Origin: Methanomicrobiales archaeon | GTDB lineage: Archaea > Halobacteriota > Methanomicrobia > Methanomicrobiales > Methanospirillaceae | DNA: 27,795 nt | Reading direction: 5' to 3' | NCBI GenBank assembly: GCA_012798365.1 | Contig: JAAZNH010000073.1 | Span: forward strand, 1 to 27,795 | Shown here: positions 14,457-22,838 of the stretch, piece by piece | Layout of the letters: each line of letters opens with the position of its first letter | Numbering within the stretch: position 1 is the first letter of the stretch | The notes under the pieces: generated by a model | The model's database searches: none | What the model was told of the DNA's origin: nothing | Seen by the model: the letters and a program-made list of their open reading frames with translations, nothing else | Position numbers and translations under genes: made by a program

Positions 14457-15583
14457 TGGAGCGACCAAATCCCGCGGTTATTGTACTGGTAGTCCTGATC
14501 CTGGCTATGGCCGGTGTTGTTCTCATGGAACTCCGTACTGTTGGTATCGAAGAGAGCCTGAATTTCCAGGAAAAGACCCTGAAACCGGCTACGGAAAACG
14601 GTATTTTGGGCAACCATCGATCTGTTGTATCGACACGGGTCATTACGGATATGGCCGGGAGGCAGGTGACGATCCCGGCAAATGTCACAAAGGTCGTCGG
14701 CTCGTTCTTCATTTATTATCTCGCACCGGAAAAAGTCGGGAACTGGGAGTCCAACCAGACAAACGAGACCCGGATATACTATTCCGCGCTTCCGGATACT
14801 CTTCCGGTTGTCAGCAGCAGCTCGAAGAATTATGAAGCACAAATCGCCCTGCACCCGGATCTTATCTTCATCTCCTGCGGGGATGGAAATGCCATCCGTT
14901 ACGATTCAGTGAACCTGACGCAGGAAAAATACGGGGCAATTTCGGTAGTGTGCCTGAACAATACGCAGAACGTCACCAATGCCGGGCAGGTATTCCGCTT
15001 CCTGGGTAATGTCCTCGACCGGCCGGAGCGGGCTGATGAACTCATCCGGTATTATGAGGGGACTCTTGATGAGATCCAGGAAAAAACTTCCGCCATCCCC
15101 AAGGAAAAACGGGTGCGGGTGTATTACGCGGAGGGGGCAAATGGTCTTGCAACCGATGCCAGCGGATCGATCCATTCGCAACTGATCGATCTCTGCGGGG
15201 GTAATAACGTTGCCGGTGCAGGGGGACACCAGTCCGGCTCCGGTCAGACGGCCGTGACCATGGAGTCGGTCCTTATGTGGAAGCCCGACGTGATCATCAC
15301 GACAAGCCGTGAATTTGCCATAAATGTCCACAACGATTCGTCATGGCAGCGGATCCCGGCCGTTCAGAACGACCGGATCTCCGTGACGCCAAACCAGCCG
15401 GGTAACTGGTTTGACCGTTCGCCAAGTTTTTACCGGATAGCCGGCATGTCATGGACCGCCCATGTGCTCTATCCTGACCTGTTTACCAGGGATTGGTTGA
15501 AGAGTAAAATTCGTGAATACTTCTCGGTTTATTACCGCTATGATATCAGCGACGCGGATCTGGATGATCTGCTGGATAGATAA
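14456..15583 (+). CDS. FecB-type substrate-binding protein, N-terminally membrane anchored (copy 1)
   Basis: The 375-residue protein starts with one hydrophobic helix (about 7-26) without a lipobox Cys, so it is probably membrane-tethered. The class III binding fold begins at RVITDMAGRQVTIPANVTKVV. Later marks are the HPDLIFIS strand, RVRVYYAEGANGL, LIDLCGGNNVAG, and the C-terminal GNWFDRSPSFYRIAGMSWTAHVLYPDLF. It would present the ligand to the FecCD permease. NWFDR-SP-x-R-x-G is typical of iron, corrinoid or nickel-complex binders; the ligand is not determined. It is closely related to the protein at 21618-22838. A methyltransferase gene follows 1 base after the stop. Confidence 0.88.
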   Translation: MERPNPAVIVLVVLILAMAGVVLMELRTVGIEESLNFQEKTLKPATENGILGNHRSVVSTRVITDMAGRQVTIPANVTKVVGSFFIYYLAPEKVGNWESNQTNETRIYYSALPDTLPVVSSSSKNYEAQIALHPDLIFISCGDGNAIRYDSVNLTQEKYGAISVVCLNNTQNVTNAGQVFRFLGNVLDRPERADELIRYYEGTLDEIQEKTSAIPKEKRVRVYYAEGANGLATDASGSIHSQLIDLCGGNNVAGAGGHQSGSGQTAVTMESVLMWKPDVIITTSREFAINVHNDSSWQRIPAVQNDRISVTPNQPGNWFDRSPSFYRIAGMSWTAHVLYPDLFTRDWLKSKIREYFSVYYRYDISDADLDDLLDR

Positions 15584-15584
15584 C

Positions 15585-16235
15585 ATGGGGATGATCCAGA
15601 TGACAGACAATGAACGTTCAGAAAATGAGAAATCAGATGGAATGGACAGAATTGCAAAAACCCTCTTTGCCCCGATTTACCCGGTGCTGGCCGGGTATTT
15701 CCTTGATCGCTTCGGCCGACGGGACGGGGTGTGCATCGATCTCGGGAGCGGCCCCGGCAGTCTCGCAATTGCCGTTGCGCAGTCATCGTCCATGATGGTG
15801 TGGGCGCTCGACAAATCGGAAGATGCGGTCAGGAAGATGCAGGAGAACATCGCGGGTGCCGGGCTGACTGACCGGATCACTCCCCTTCACGGGGATGTCG
15901 TTCAGATCCCCCTGCCTGATACTTCAGTTGATCTCGTTGTCAGCCGCGGGTCGATCTTCTTCTGGGAAGACGTACATGCCGCCTTTTGTGAAACGGCCCG
16001 TATCCTCCGGCCTGGCGGCATGGCCTTTATCGGGGGCGGTTTTGGGAGTGCGGAACTACGGGACCAAATTGTTGTGAAGATGATGGAGCGGAGAAGCGAC
16101 TGGGAACCGTTTTACCGCAAGAACATGAGCCCGGAGACCGTTGCTTTGCTGAATGAGGAACTTGCCCGCACAAATGGCGTGCATGGAGAGGTTATCCGCG
16201 ATGATTCCGGAATCTGGGTCGTGATGAGAAAATGA
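15585..16235 (+). CDS. Class I SAM-dependent methyltransferase, family A copy 3
   Basis: The protein has about 216 residues, with SAM motif I CIDLGSGPGSLAIAVA, WALDKSE after the second strand, and the family signature VSRGSIFFWEDVHAAF followed by RILRPGGMAFIGGGFG. The third copy of its family, it sits in the operon between the binding protein and the radical SAM enzyme. I use ATG 15585; ATG 15591 and ATG 15600 are also possible. The last (MTDNERSENE) matches MTDNFRSDNE in copy 1, so it may be the true start. The stop overlaps the radical SAM start by ATGA. Tight coupling suggests it modifies the same small molecule as the radical SAM enzyme. Confidence 0.85.
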   Translation: MGMIQMTDNERSENEKSDGMDRIAKTLFAPIYPVLAGYFLDRFGRRDGVCIDLGSGPGSLAIAVAQSSSMMVWALDKSEDAVRKMQENIAGAGLTDRITPLHGDVVQIPLPDTSVDLVVSRGSIFFWEDVHAAFCETARILRPGGMAFIGGGFGSAELRDQIVVKMMERRSDWEPFYRKNMSPETVALLNEELARTNGVHGEVIRDDSGIWVVMRK

Positions 16236-18049
16236 CGGATTCACAACAATGCAGGATATGCGAACAGGGGTGCAGGATCCCACCGGGCGGGACCGGGATC
16301 TGCCGGATGTACACGCAGGAAGATGGGACAATACGCGAGAGGTATCCCGATTCCTATCTTACGATCATGCCTGTCTCCATTGAGACGGTCCCGATACTCC
16401 ACCACTCGCCGCGTGCAAAAGTGCTCCAGGTGAGCAGCACCGGTTGTACCTTCTCCTGTCCGGGGTGCGTCTCCGGTGTCCTGATCGGTGACATTGAACG
16501 TATTGCCGTAGCTCTCAAACGGCTCCCCCCCGAAGCAGTTGTGGCGCGGGCGAACCAGGAAGGGTGTTCCGGTATTGTCTTCTGCCTCAATGAACCGGCC
16601 GTCTCGCTCCCTTCATTTCTGCGGCTTGCCCGCGCGGCATCCGACGCCGGCCTGTCCGTGGGCTGTTCGACAAACGGGTACTTCACCAAAGAAGCACTCG
16701 ATCAGCTCATCCCGTATCTCGATTTTATCAATTTCGGCCTTAAGGGATCTTCGGACCAGCCGTACCATATGTGCGGAGCAGCCCATGCAGCTCCGGTTTA
16801 CCGGAATATCGCTGCCTGCGTACGGAATGGGGTCCACGTGGAGGCCTCGGTCATGTACCTGAAAGGCAGCGAAGAGGAAGTAGCCGGTGCGGCACGGCAC
16901 CTGTCAAAAATATCTCCCGAAATCCCCCTCCAGGTGATGAGATTTGTTCCGTTTGGCGATGCCGATCTCCGGCAGGAGCCGACAATCCTTGAATCCGAAT
17001 CTCTTTGCGACCGGCTTAAACAAACCCTGCCGTATATCTACCTCTTCAATTCTCCCGGCACACGGTGCCTCAACACGGTCTGTCCCTCCTGTGGCGGGAT
17101 TGTTTTTACTCGTGAGTTCTACGGGCCGATGGGGGCAAGGACTGTTCAGGCCCTGCCGGAAGCACGGTGCACATGCGGGTTTACCATTCCCGTCAAAGGT
17201 GCAATCAGTGCCACCGGTTTCGAGGAGCCCGGGATGCTCGGGGGCTACCGCGTGACCCGGGCGCTCGAGATGGTCGAGGCGATCCTTGTCTGTCTTGGCG
17301 CGGGTGGAAAAGCGGCCCCCCCCGCATTCTGGCCGTCAGTTGTGAGCGGGGAATTTATCAAAGACCTTCACGACCGTATCCAGACCATCGATGGCTACTT
17401 TGGGCTTGTGCGGGATATCGGGGCCCGGTGCGGAAAAATGCCCGAAGCGGAAGGACTTGTCGGGTACCTTTCAGAACGAGTTGATCTCGTACGATCCAGA
17501 ACCTCCGGTGCACCAAAACCCCGTGTCTATTATTCGATGGGCACACCACTCTTTGCCCTGAACGCCGGCAGATTCGAGATCGCTCTCGTGGAGACTGCCG
17601 GTGGGGAAGCGGTGAACCGCACCATATCCCGGAAGGGAAAGCCCGGGGTTAACATCTCAAAAGAGGAGTTCAATGCCTTTTCCCCCTCGGTTATCTTTAT
17701 TTCCGGGTTCCTCTCGGCCCCTGCGGAAGATTACCTTCGCACGTGCCGGAGCCAGGGTCTGTCCGCCCGAGCTGTTGACAAGGGAGCGGTGTACACGATG
17801 CCGCCAGGCTGGGACTTCGGGAGTCCCCGCTGGGTTCTGGGGCTTATGAAGATCGCAAACCTCCTTCATCCCGATCGTTGTTCCTTTGATCTTGACTATG
17901 AGCGGACAGAGTTCTACCGGCGGTTTTATGGTTCCGATGCCGGATCTGCAGACCAGAACCGGTCGTTCTCCAATCCGCCACGGCCGGCAACGGTGACAAA
18001 AGATACAATTTCCGGGCCGCAGGGCAGGCAGAACATACCACTACGGTGA
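16232..18049 (+). CDS. Radical SAM protein fused to a FecB-like binding-protein domain
   Basis: The 605-residue protein lacks a signal peptide. Residues 7-24 hold C-x2-C-x3-C-x9-C. The radical SAM cluster motif is C72-x3-C76-x2-C79 (GCTFSCPGC), followed by a barrel with CLNEPAVS and STNGYFT. Residues 284-315 hold a ribbon-like C-x2-C ... C-x-C. This layout matches the COG1180/AmmeMemoRadiSam group (PflA-like). From about residue 335 to 568 the chain resembles a class III binding protein: RALEMVEAILVCLGAG, PRVYYSMGTPLFA, AGGEAVN, SPSVIFISGF, and SPRWVLGLMKIANLLHPD ending FYRRFYG. The binding fold is thus placed in the cytoplasm. I infer that it captures the imported ligand for radical chemistry. 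The reaction is unknown. A 35-residue polar tail follows. Confidence 0.85.
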   Translation: MTDSQQCRICEQGCRIPPGGTGICRMYTQEDGTIRERYPDSYLTIMPVSIETVPILHHSPRAKVLQVSSTGCTFSCPGCVSGVLIGDIERIAVALKRLPPEAVVARANQEGCSGIVFCLNEPAVSLPSFLRLARAASDAGLSVGCSTNGYFTKEALDQLIPYLDFINFGLKGSSDQPYHMCGAAHAAPVYRNIAACVRNGVHVEASVMYLKGSEEEVAGAARHLSKISPEIPLQVMRFVPFGDADLRQEPTILESESLCDRLKQTLPYIYLFNSPGTRCLNTVCPSCGGIVFTREFYGPMGARTVQALPEARCTCGFTIPVKGAISATGFEEPGMLGGYRVTRALEMVEAILVCLGAGGKAAPPAFWPSVVSGEFIKDLHDRIQTIDGYFGLVRDIGARCGKMPEAEGLVGYLSERVDLVRSRTSGAPKPRVYYSMGTPLFALNAGRFEIALVETAGGEAVNRTISRKGKPGVNISKEEFNAFSPSVIFISGFLSAPAEDYLRTCRSQGLSARAVDKGAVYTMPPGWDFGSPRWVLGLMKIANLLHPDRCSFDLDYERTEFYRRFYGSDAGSADQNRSFSNPPRPATVTKDTISGPQGRQNIPLR

Positions 18050-18053
18050 CAAA

Positions 18054-18941
18054 ATGCACAAGGACAGGAATTGCAAAAACTGGGTCAGCTGCTGGAACTC
18101 ATCAGGTTTTTTCTTCAGCAAAACGACCGATGACGAACAGGCAGAATCGTGGAACAAGCGATGGGGACGCCCGGCCGATGGCATGATGGGGCGGAAGCCG
18201 AAGGAACAAAAGAAGCGGATTGACGAGATATTTGTACTGCTTAAAGAAGCCGGGTGCAACGTGGAAGGTGCCCGTGTCCTGGATGTCGGAAGTGGTCCGG
18301 GAGCTACCTCGATCCCGTTTGCCGAGGCAGGCGCGGAAGTAACTGCTCTTGATATTTCCTCAACGGCACTGAAACGTCTCAATGCATCTGCAAAAAAAGC
18401 CGGAGTCTCAGTTCAGACCATGGAATGTTCCTGGTGGTCTGCAGATATCCGGAAACTTGGGCTGGCGAAAAAATTCGACCTCGTGTTCGTCACCAGTACT
18501 CCGGCCGTCCGGGACGCGGCATGTTTCGACCGGATGATCGAATGCTCCCGCAACTTCTGTTACTACAGTTTCCTCATCGGTCCCGGGGGGCATATGCATG
18601 AGGACTATTCTGAGGTTCTGACAAAAGTCCTCGGGAAGGAACCGCCCCGTCACGGTGCCGGGCCGGCCGGCAGGGGATCGTTGTTCATCAACGGGCTTAT
18701 GTACCTGTACCTGCAGGGCTTCCGGCCACGGGTTCGGATCAATCACCACCAAAGAAACCAGACAATCCCCTGGGAGGAGGCAGCTGATCGTGCAATACAA
18801 GCAATCGATCGCACAGAAAAATGCACGGCAGCGGAGAAGAAGAAGGTCCGGGAATATTATGAGGCAACGGCTGTGGACGGGAAGTGCCGTTCCCACTCGG
18901 AAGGGTACTCCGGAATGATGGTCTGGAACGTCAGGCGGTGA
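18054..18941 (+). CDS. SAM-dependent methyltransferase, family B copy 1
   Basis: The 295-residue protein starts 4 bases after the radical SAM stop with GGTGA before ATG 18054. Motif I is VLDVGSGPGATSIPFA and the next strand ends in TALDIS, as in class I methyltransferases. Outside the core it is unusual: an N-terminal NWVSCWNSSG, then an ESWNKRW segment, a middle FCYYSFLIGPGG, and a conserved end SEGYSGMMVWNV. The same features recur in the protein at 22995-23864, so these two form a second family distinct from the VSRGS-type enzymes. The operon position suggests that it acts on the product of the radical SAM protein (inference). Confidence 0.83.
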   Translation: MHKDRNCKNWVSCWNSSGFFFSKTTDDEQAESWNKRWGRPADGMMGRKPKEQKKRIDEIFVLLKEAGCNVEGARVLDVGSGPGATSIPFAEAGAEVTALDISSTALKRLNASAKKAGVSVQTMECSWWSADIRKLGLAKKFDLVFVTSTPAVRDAACFDRMIECSRNFCYYSFLIGPGGHMHEDYSEVLTKVLGKEPPRHGAGPAGRGSLFINGLMYLYLQGFRPRVRINHHQRNQTIPWEEAADRAIQAIDRTEKCTAAEKKKVREYYEATAVDGKCRSHSEGYSGMMVWNVRR

Positions 18942-19098
18942 AGATAAAAACGAAACCGGCAAGGCGTGCCGGGATGAATCCTTCTGAAAATGGGGTATGG
19001 GAGATATCCCTGCGTGTAAAATAAAAAACATATACTTTTTAAAAAGTAAAATCATTTTATTTGATCGCATTCATTCAGAATGTTCTGGAGCACGTTTC
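18942..19098 (+). promoter_or_regulatory. Promoter region with 16-bp perfect palindrome before the CooC-like genes
   Basis: The 157-base gap turns AT-rich after 19018. TACTTTTTAAAAAGTA (19033-19048) is a perfect 16-bp palindrome about 50-65 bases before ATG 19099. It could be the TATA region, a regulator site or both. It suggests that the ATPase genes have their own promoter inside the locus. Confidence 0.45.
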
Positions 19099-19881
19099 AT
19101 GAAACTGATCATCTGCGGAAAAGGCGGATCGGGAAAGAGTACGATAACCTCTCTTCTTTCCCGCCAGTATGCCCGCGAGGGAAAACGGGTTATTGTTGTC
19201 GATACCGATGTGTCCAACGTCGGGCTGCACCGGATCATGGGACTGGAATCCCCCCCGGACCTGATCGGGTATTTCGGGGGCAAGGAGAAAATGGGGGAGT
19301 TTATGCGGGAGTCGCGCAGAGGCGGTACGCCGCAGGATGTGCCGGCCCTCGGGACCTGGACCTATGACACCATTCCAAAGGAATACCGCTCGGAACTGGA
19401 CGGGGTGCAACTCGTGTCGGTGGGCAAGATTAACGAGGCGACTGAAGGGTGCAAATGCTCCATCAGCGCCCTTGCCCGACAGTTCATCCTCGGCCTTACT
19501 CCAAAAAAGGATGAACGTGTCATTATCGACACCGAAGCCGGCATCGAACATTTCGGCCGGGGTTTCGACAGCCTGTGCAACGCCATCATCATGGTTGTCG
19601 ATTCATCGTACGAGTCGCAGTGCCTCGTGCGAAAGATATCAGATATGGCAGACACCGTTGCCGTCCCCTTGTATTTTATCCTCAACAAAACTGATGAGGC
19701 CACTTCAGCAACCCTGCGTGATGTCATACCGGACAAGAGCCGGATTATCGGGGAGTTCGGTCTGGACCCCGCATTAATTGAAGCGGGTCTGATGGGCCAG
19801 GCGCTGCCCGGCAGCTATCCGGAGGCGGCAGAAGTAGTACAACGCCTTGCAGAACGGGGGGGAGAGTCTTCCCCCGCATGA
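19099..19881 (+). CDS. cooC: CooC-like metal-insertion ATPase with intact CxC (copy 1)
   Basis: The 260-residue protein is a MinD/ParA-type ATPase of the CooC branch. It has a deviant Walker A CGKGGSGKST (residues 6-15), VDTDVSN at 34-40, and IIDTEAGIEHFGRG at 142-155, the CooC hallmark. C118-K-C120 stands where CooC proteins carry the CxC that binds nickel at the dimer interface. CooC dimerises with ATP and helps nickel reach carbon monoxide dehydrogenase. No CODH gene is in the window, so the client is unknown. I start at ATG 19099 (MKLIICGKGG), since the upstream in-frame residues are unlike the family. It leads a row of three related ATPases. Confidence 0.88.
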   Translation: MKLIICGKGGSGKSTITSLLSRQYAREGKRVIVVDTDVSNVGLHRIMGLESPPDLIGYFGGKEKMGEFMRESRRGGTPQDVPALGTWTYDTIPKEYRSELDGVQLVSVGKINEATEGCKCSISALARQFILGLTPKKDERVIIDTEAGIEHFGRGFDSLCNAIIMVVDSSYESQCLVRKISDMADTVAVPLYFILNKTDEATSATLRDVIPDKSRIIGEFGLDPALIEAGLMGQALPGSYPEAAEVVQRLAERGGESSPA

Positions 19882-19952
19882 TGCCCTCCGGTGTTGCCAT
19901 GTATACGACAAATCATGATGGTCCGTCCGGTAATCTCCCGGGATGGTAGTCT

Positions 19953-20753
19953 ATGAAACTCATGGTCTGCGGAAAAGGCGGGTGCGGAAAAAGTACCGTT
20001 GCATCGCTTCTTGCAAAACAGTATGCACATACCGGAAAACGGGTTGTGGTCGTGGATGCGGAGGTCTCGACTGTGCTCGGGCCCCACCACCTCCTTGGGA
20101 CCGGGATTCCTTCGGATCTGATCGGGTATTTCAATGGGGAAGATATGGTCAGGAAACGGATGAAGAGCCTTCGCCAGGTAAACAGCCAGCCACAAAGTCC
20201 CTTGTTCGGGACATGGACATATGAATCCATTCCGCCTGACTTCTGCAGGGAAAAAGAGGGGATAAAACTGGTGACTATCGGGAAGATCCGGGATACTTCC
20301 GTTGCATGCAAATCACCCTGGATGGCGCTTGCCCGGGAATTCATCCTCGGTCTTTCCCTGGCGGAAAACGACCGGGCTGTCATCGATGCAGAGGCCGGTG
20401 TTGAGCATTTCGGCCGCGGGATAGATGCTGCTTGTGACGCTGTTCTGCTGGTTATCGACCCATCGCACGAGTCAGTCTGTCTGGCTGAACGCGTATCGGG
20501 AATGGCGGAGGCCGTCAACGTTCCCTTGTATTTTGTCCTGAATAAAACGAATGCGAACACCTCTCAGTTCCTTCGGAAGGTTATTCCGGCCAAGAACAGG
20601 ATCCTCGGGGAATTCCCCCTCGATCCTGACCTCCTCCGGGCCGGTGCGGAAGGCCGGGCCCTCCCCGGGGGTTACCCGGCTGCTGCACAGGTCCTCGAAT
20701 CTCTTGCAGAATTGCAGGGGGCTTGCGGGCCTATCGGCGTAAAGAACCGATGA
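19953..20753 (+). CDS. CooC-like ATPase with a single Cys in the metal motif (copy 2)
   Basis: The 266-residue protein is a paralogue of copy 1: MKLMVCGKGGCGKST Walker A, VVDAEVST at 34-40, and VIDAEAGVEHFGRG in the switch region. At the CxC position it reads C119-K-S121, keeping only one Cys; an additional Cys lies in the P-loop (GGCGKS) and one at about 98. With a single Cys per monomer a dimer would supply two instead of four thiols, so metal affinity or identity may differ (inference). ATG 19953 is the first residue of the conserved MKL start. The 71-base gap before it has no clear promoter, so co-transcription with copy 1 is likely. Confidence 0.87.
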   Translation: MKLMVCGKGGCGKSTVASLLAKQYAHTGKRVVVVDAEVSTVLGPHHLLGTGIPSDLIGYFNGEDMVRKRMKSLRQVNSQPQSPLFGTWTYESIPPDFCREKEGIKLVTIGKIRDTSVACKSPWMALAREFILGLSLAENDRAVIDAEAGVEHFGRGIDAACDAVLLVIDPSHESVCLAERVSGMAEAVNVPLYFVLNKTNANTSQFLRKVIPAKNRILGEFPLDPDLLRAGAEGRALPGGYPAAAQVLESLAELQGACGPIGVKNR

Positions 20754-20798
20754 TTGACGCCATCTTTCATAAAAAAAACCAGAACCTGAGTTGAAGAT

Positions 20799-21587
20799 AT
20801 GAAACTGATGATTTGTGGAAAAGGCGGGTCCGGGAAGAGCACGGTAACCGCGCTTCTTGCGCTGCACTATGCTGCGCAGGGAAAACGGGTCGTGGTCCTG
20901 GATACTGATGTATCGAACACCGGACTCAACCGTATCCTTGGAACCGATGCCCCGCCGGATCTTACCGGACATTTTACGGGGGAGCGTTCAATGCGGGAAG
21001 CCATGAGGAATGCCCGGCAGCAGGGAATCCCCCGCGGCACTCCGCTTCTGGGGCGGTGGACATTCGACACAATTCCCCCGGCCTATAGTGCCAGGACCGG
21101 GAACCTGGCTCTCGTATCAGTTGGTAAGATCCGTGATGCCCGGCAGTTTGGCAAAGGCCGGTGGACCGGCCTTGCCCGCCAGTTCCTTACCGGGCTGGAA
21201 CTCTCTGCCAATGACCGTGTGATTATTGATAGTGATGCCGGGGTCGAACACCTTTCCCGGAATCTCGGGGAAGCATGTGATGCCATCATTTCGGTAACCG
21301 ATCCCACGTACGAGTCCGTTCGTATGGCAACAACGATATCCCGCATGGCAGACAAGGCCCGTACCCCGTTCTTTATTGTCCTGAACAAGACGAACGCGGA
21401 TTCATCCGCGGCCCTCCGGGCTGCCCTGCCGGACCCCTCCCGGATTATTGCTGATTTCAGGCAGGATGTGAGCATTCAGAAGGCCGGATTTTCCGGAAGT
21501 CCCCTCCCGCCCGGCAACCCTGCTGTCGCCCTGGTTGTCGGGAAGATGGACGGTCTTTGTGAGGAACGGGCAGTCACTGCACTGTGA
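20799..21587 (+). CDS. CooC-like ATPase lacking the CxC motif (copy 3)
   Basis: The 262-residue protein keeps the deviant Walker A (CGKGGSGKST), LDTDVSN and a switch-region IIDSDAGVEHLSRN, but the metal motif is gone: the equivalent segment reads IRDARQFGKGRW with no Cys. The AGVEH core is kept while the usual GRG is SRN. It therefore looks competent for nucleotide binding but not for CooC-type metal binding. It may act as a partner subunit for the other copies, or serve a non-metal role (inference). A 45-base AT-rich gap separates it from copy 2. Confidence 0.86.
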   Translation: MKLMICGKGGSGKSTVTALLALHYAAQGKRVVVLDTDVSNTGLNRILGTDAPPDLTGHFTGERSMREAMRNARQQGIPRGTPLLGRWTFDTIPPAYSARTGNLALVSVGKIRDARQFGKGRWTGLARQFLTGLELSANDRVIIDSDAGVEHLSRNLGEACDAIISVTDPTYESVRMATTISRMADKARTPFFIVLNKTNADSSAALRAALPDPSRIIADFRQDVSIQKAGFSGSPLPPGNPAVALVVGKMDGLCEERAVTAL

Positions 21588-21617
21588 TGGTGCAATAATG
21601 TGGGAAGTGTCAGGATT

Positions 21618-22838
21618 ATGGAGATCAAAAATCCCTGGATAATTATCATCGCGCTGCTTGTAGTCATAGCCTGCGGTGCCATTGTTGTGCTTGCAGAACT
21701 GCATAATGTGGCAGCAGAAGCGCCGTTGCCCGCCCTGTCAGCGCGAAACGGCGTGGTTGAGGCCGGACTTCCCGCTGCGAACGGGAGTGCACCCGTACCC
21801 GGACAACTCCTTGTCCGGAATGCGACACACAGGATCATAACTGATATGGCCGGCCGCGTTGTGACCATCCCTGCAAACATATCCCTTGTGCTATGTACCA
21901 GTCCTCCGCCGACAACGTTTGTCTATATGCTCGCACCGGAGAAACTCGGGAGTGTGGCGTCAAAACCCACGGTTGCACTGACGCCGGTAAAAACCGATAA
22001 TCTCTCGGCGGTGCAGGAAAATATCACCATATCGGGCCCCGGCCAGGTCAACTACGAAGCTTACATCGCCATGCACCCGGATCTTGTTTTCATTTCCTGC
22101 GAGTCCGGGATTGCGGATCCATCGTCGGCTGATCTGGCGCAGGAGAAATTCGGGGCGATCCCGGTTGTGTGCGTGGATAATGCCCGGAATGCGACGATGT
22201 ATGGTCCAACGCTTCTCTTCATGGGGGATGTGCTTGGTGTCCCCGATGTCGCCGCCCGGCAAAATAAGTATTACCAGTCCGTCCTTGCCGAGGTCCAGCA
22301 GAAAGTTGCCACGATCCCTAAAGACAAGCGCGTGAGGGTCTACTATGCGGAGGGAGCCAATGGCCTCTCGACAGACCCGGGCGGCTCATGCCATTCGCAG
22401 CTGATCGAGGTCTGCGGCGGCATTAATGCAGCCGGGTCCAATTCTTCATTTAGCACTGACGTGGTGGGTGTCACCAAGGAATATGTGCTGATGCACAAAC
22501 CGGCGGTTATCCTGTCCTCAAGCAAGGAATTCATCGCCCAGGCGTACAATGATTCAACATGGCAGCTGACTCCGGCGGTCAGGAACCACCGGGTCTACCT
22601 CATCCCGATCAAACCCAACAACTGGTTCGACCGGCCCCCGGGCGTCAACCGGATCGTGGGAATCCCCTGGACCGCCCATGTTCTCTACCCGGACCTCTTT
22701 ACTGAAGACTGGTTCAATGCAAAGGCAAAGGAGTTTTATTCGCTCTTCTATCACGTCGATCTGAGTGATAAGGACCTGGCAGACATCCTTGCACAAAATG
22801 CAATGGACGAGATAGTAACGCAGGGAACCGGCCCATAA
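21618..22838 (+). CDS. FecB-type substrate-binding protein, N-terminally membrane anchored (copy 2)
   Basis: The 406-residue protein is a paralogue of the one at 14456-15583. The starts align (MEIKNPWIIII against MERPNPAVIVL), which is why I choose ATG 21618 over GTG 21600. A hydrophobic anchor without lipobox is followed by RIITDMAGRVVTIPANIS, HPDLVFIS, RVRVYYAEGANGL, HSQLIEVCGGINAAG and NNWFDRPPGVNRIVGIPWTAHVLYPDLF. No permease or ATPase gene follows, so it may share the FecCD transporter encoded at 12436-14456, with a different ligand or affinity. It sits between the CooC-like row and the second family B methyltransferase. Confidence 0.87.
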   Translation: MEIKNPWIIIIALLVVIACGAIVVLAELHNVAAEAPLPALSARNGVVEAGLPAANGSAPVPGQLLVRNATHRIITDMAGRVVTIPANISLVLCTSPPPTTFVYMLAPEKLGSVASKPTVALTPVKTDNLSAVQENITISGPGQVNYEAYIAMHPDLVFISCESGIADPSSADLAQEKFGAIPVVCVDNARNATMYGPTLLFMGDVLGVPDVAARQNKYYQSVLAEVQQKVATIPKDKRVRVYYAEGANGLSTDPGGSCHSQLIEVCGGINAAGSNSSFSTDVVGVTKEYVLMHKPAVILSSSKEFIAQAYNDSTWQLTPAVRNHRVYLIPIKPNNWFDRPPGVNRIVGIPWTAHVLYPDLFTEDWFNAKAKEFYSLFYHVDLSDKDLADILAQNAMDEIVTQGTGP

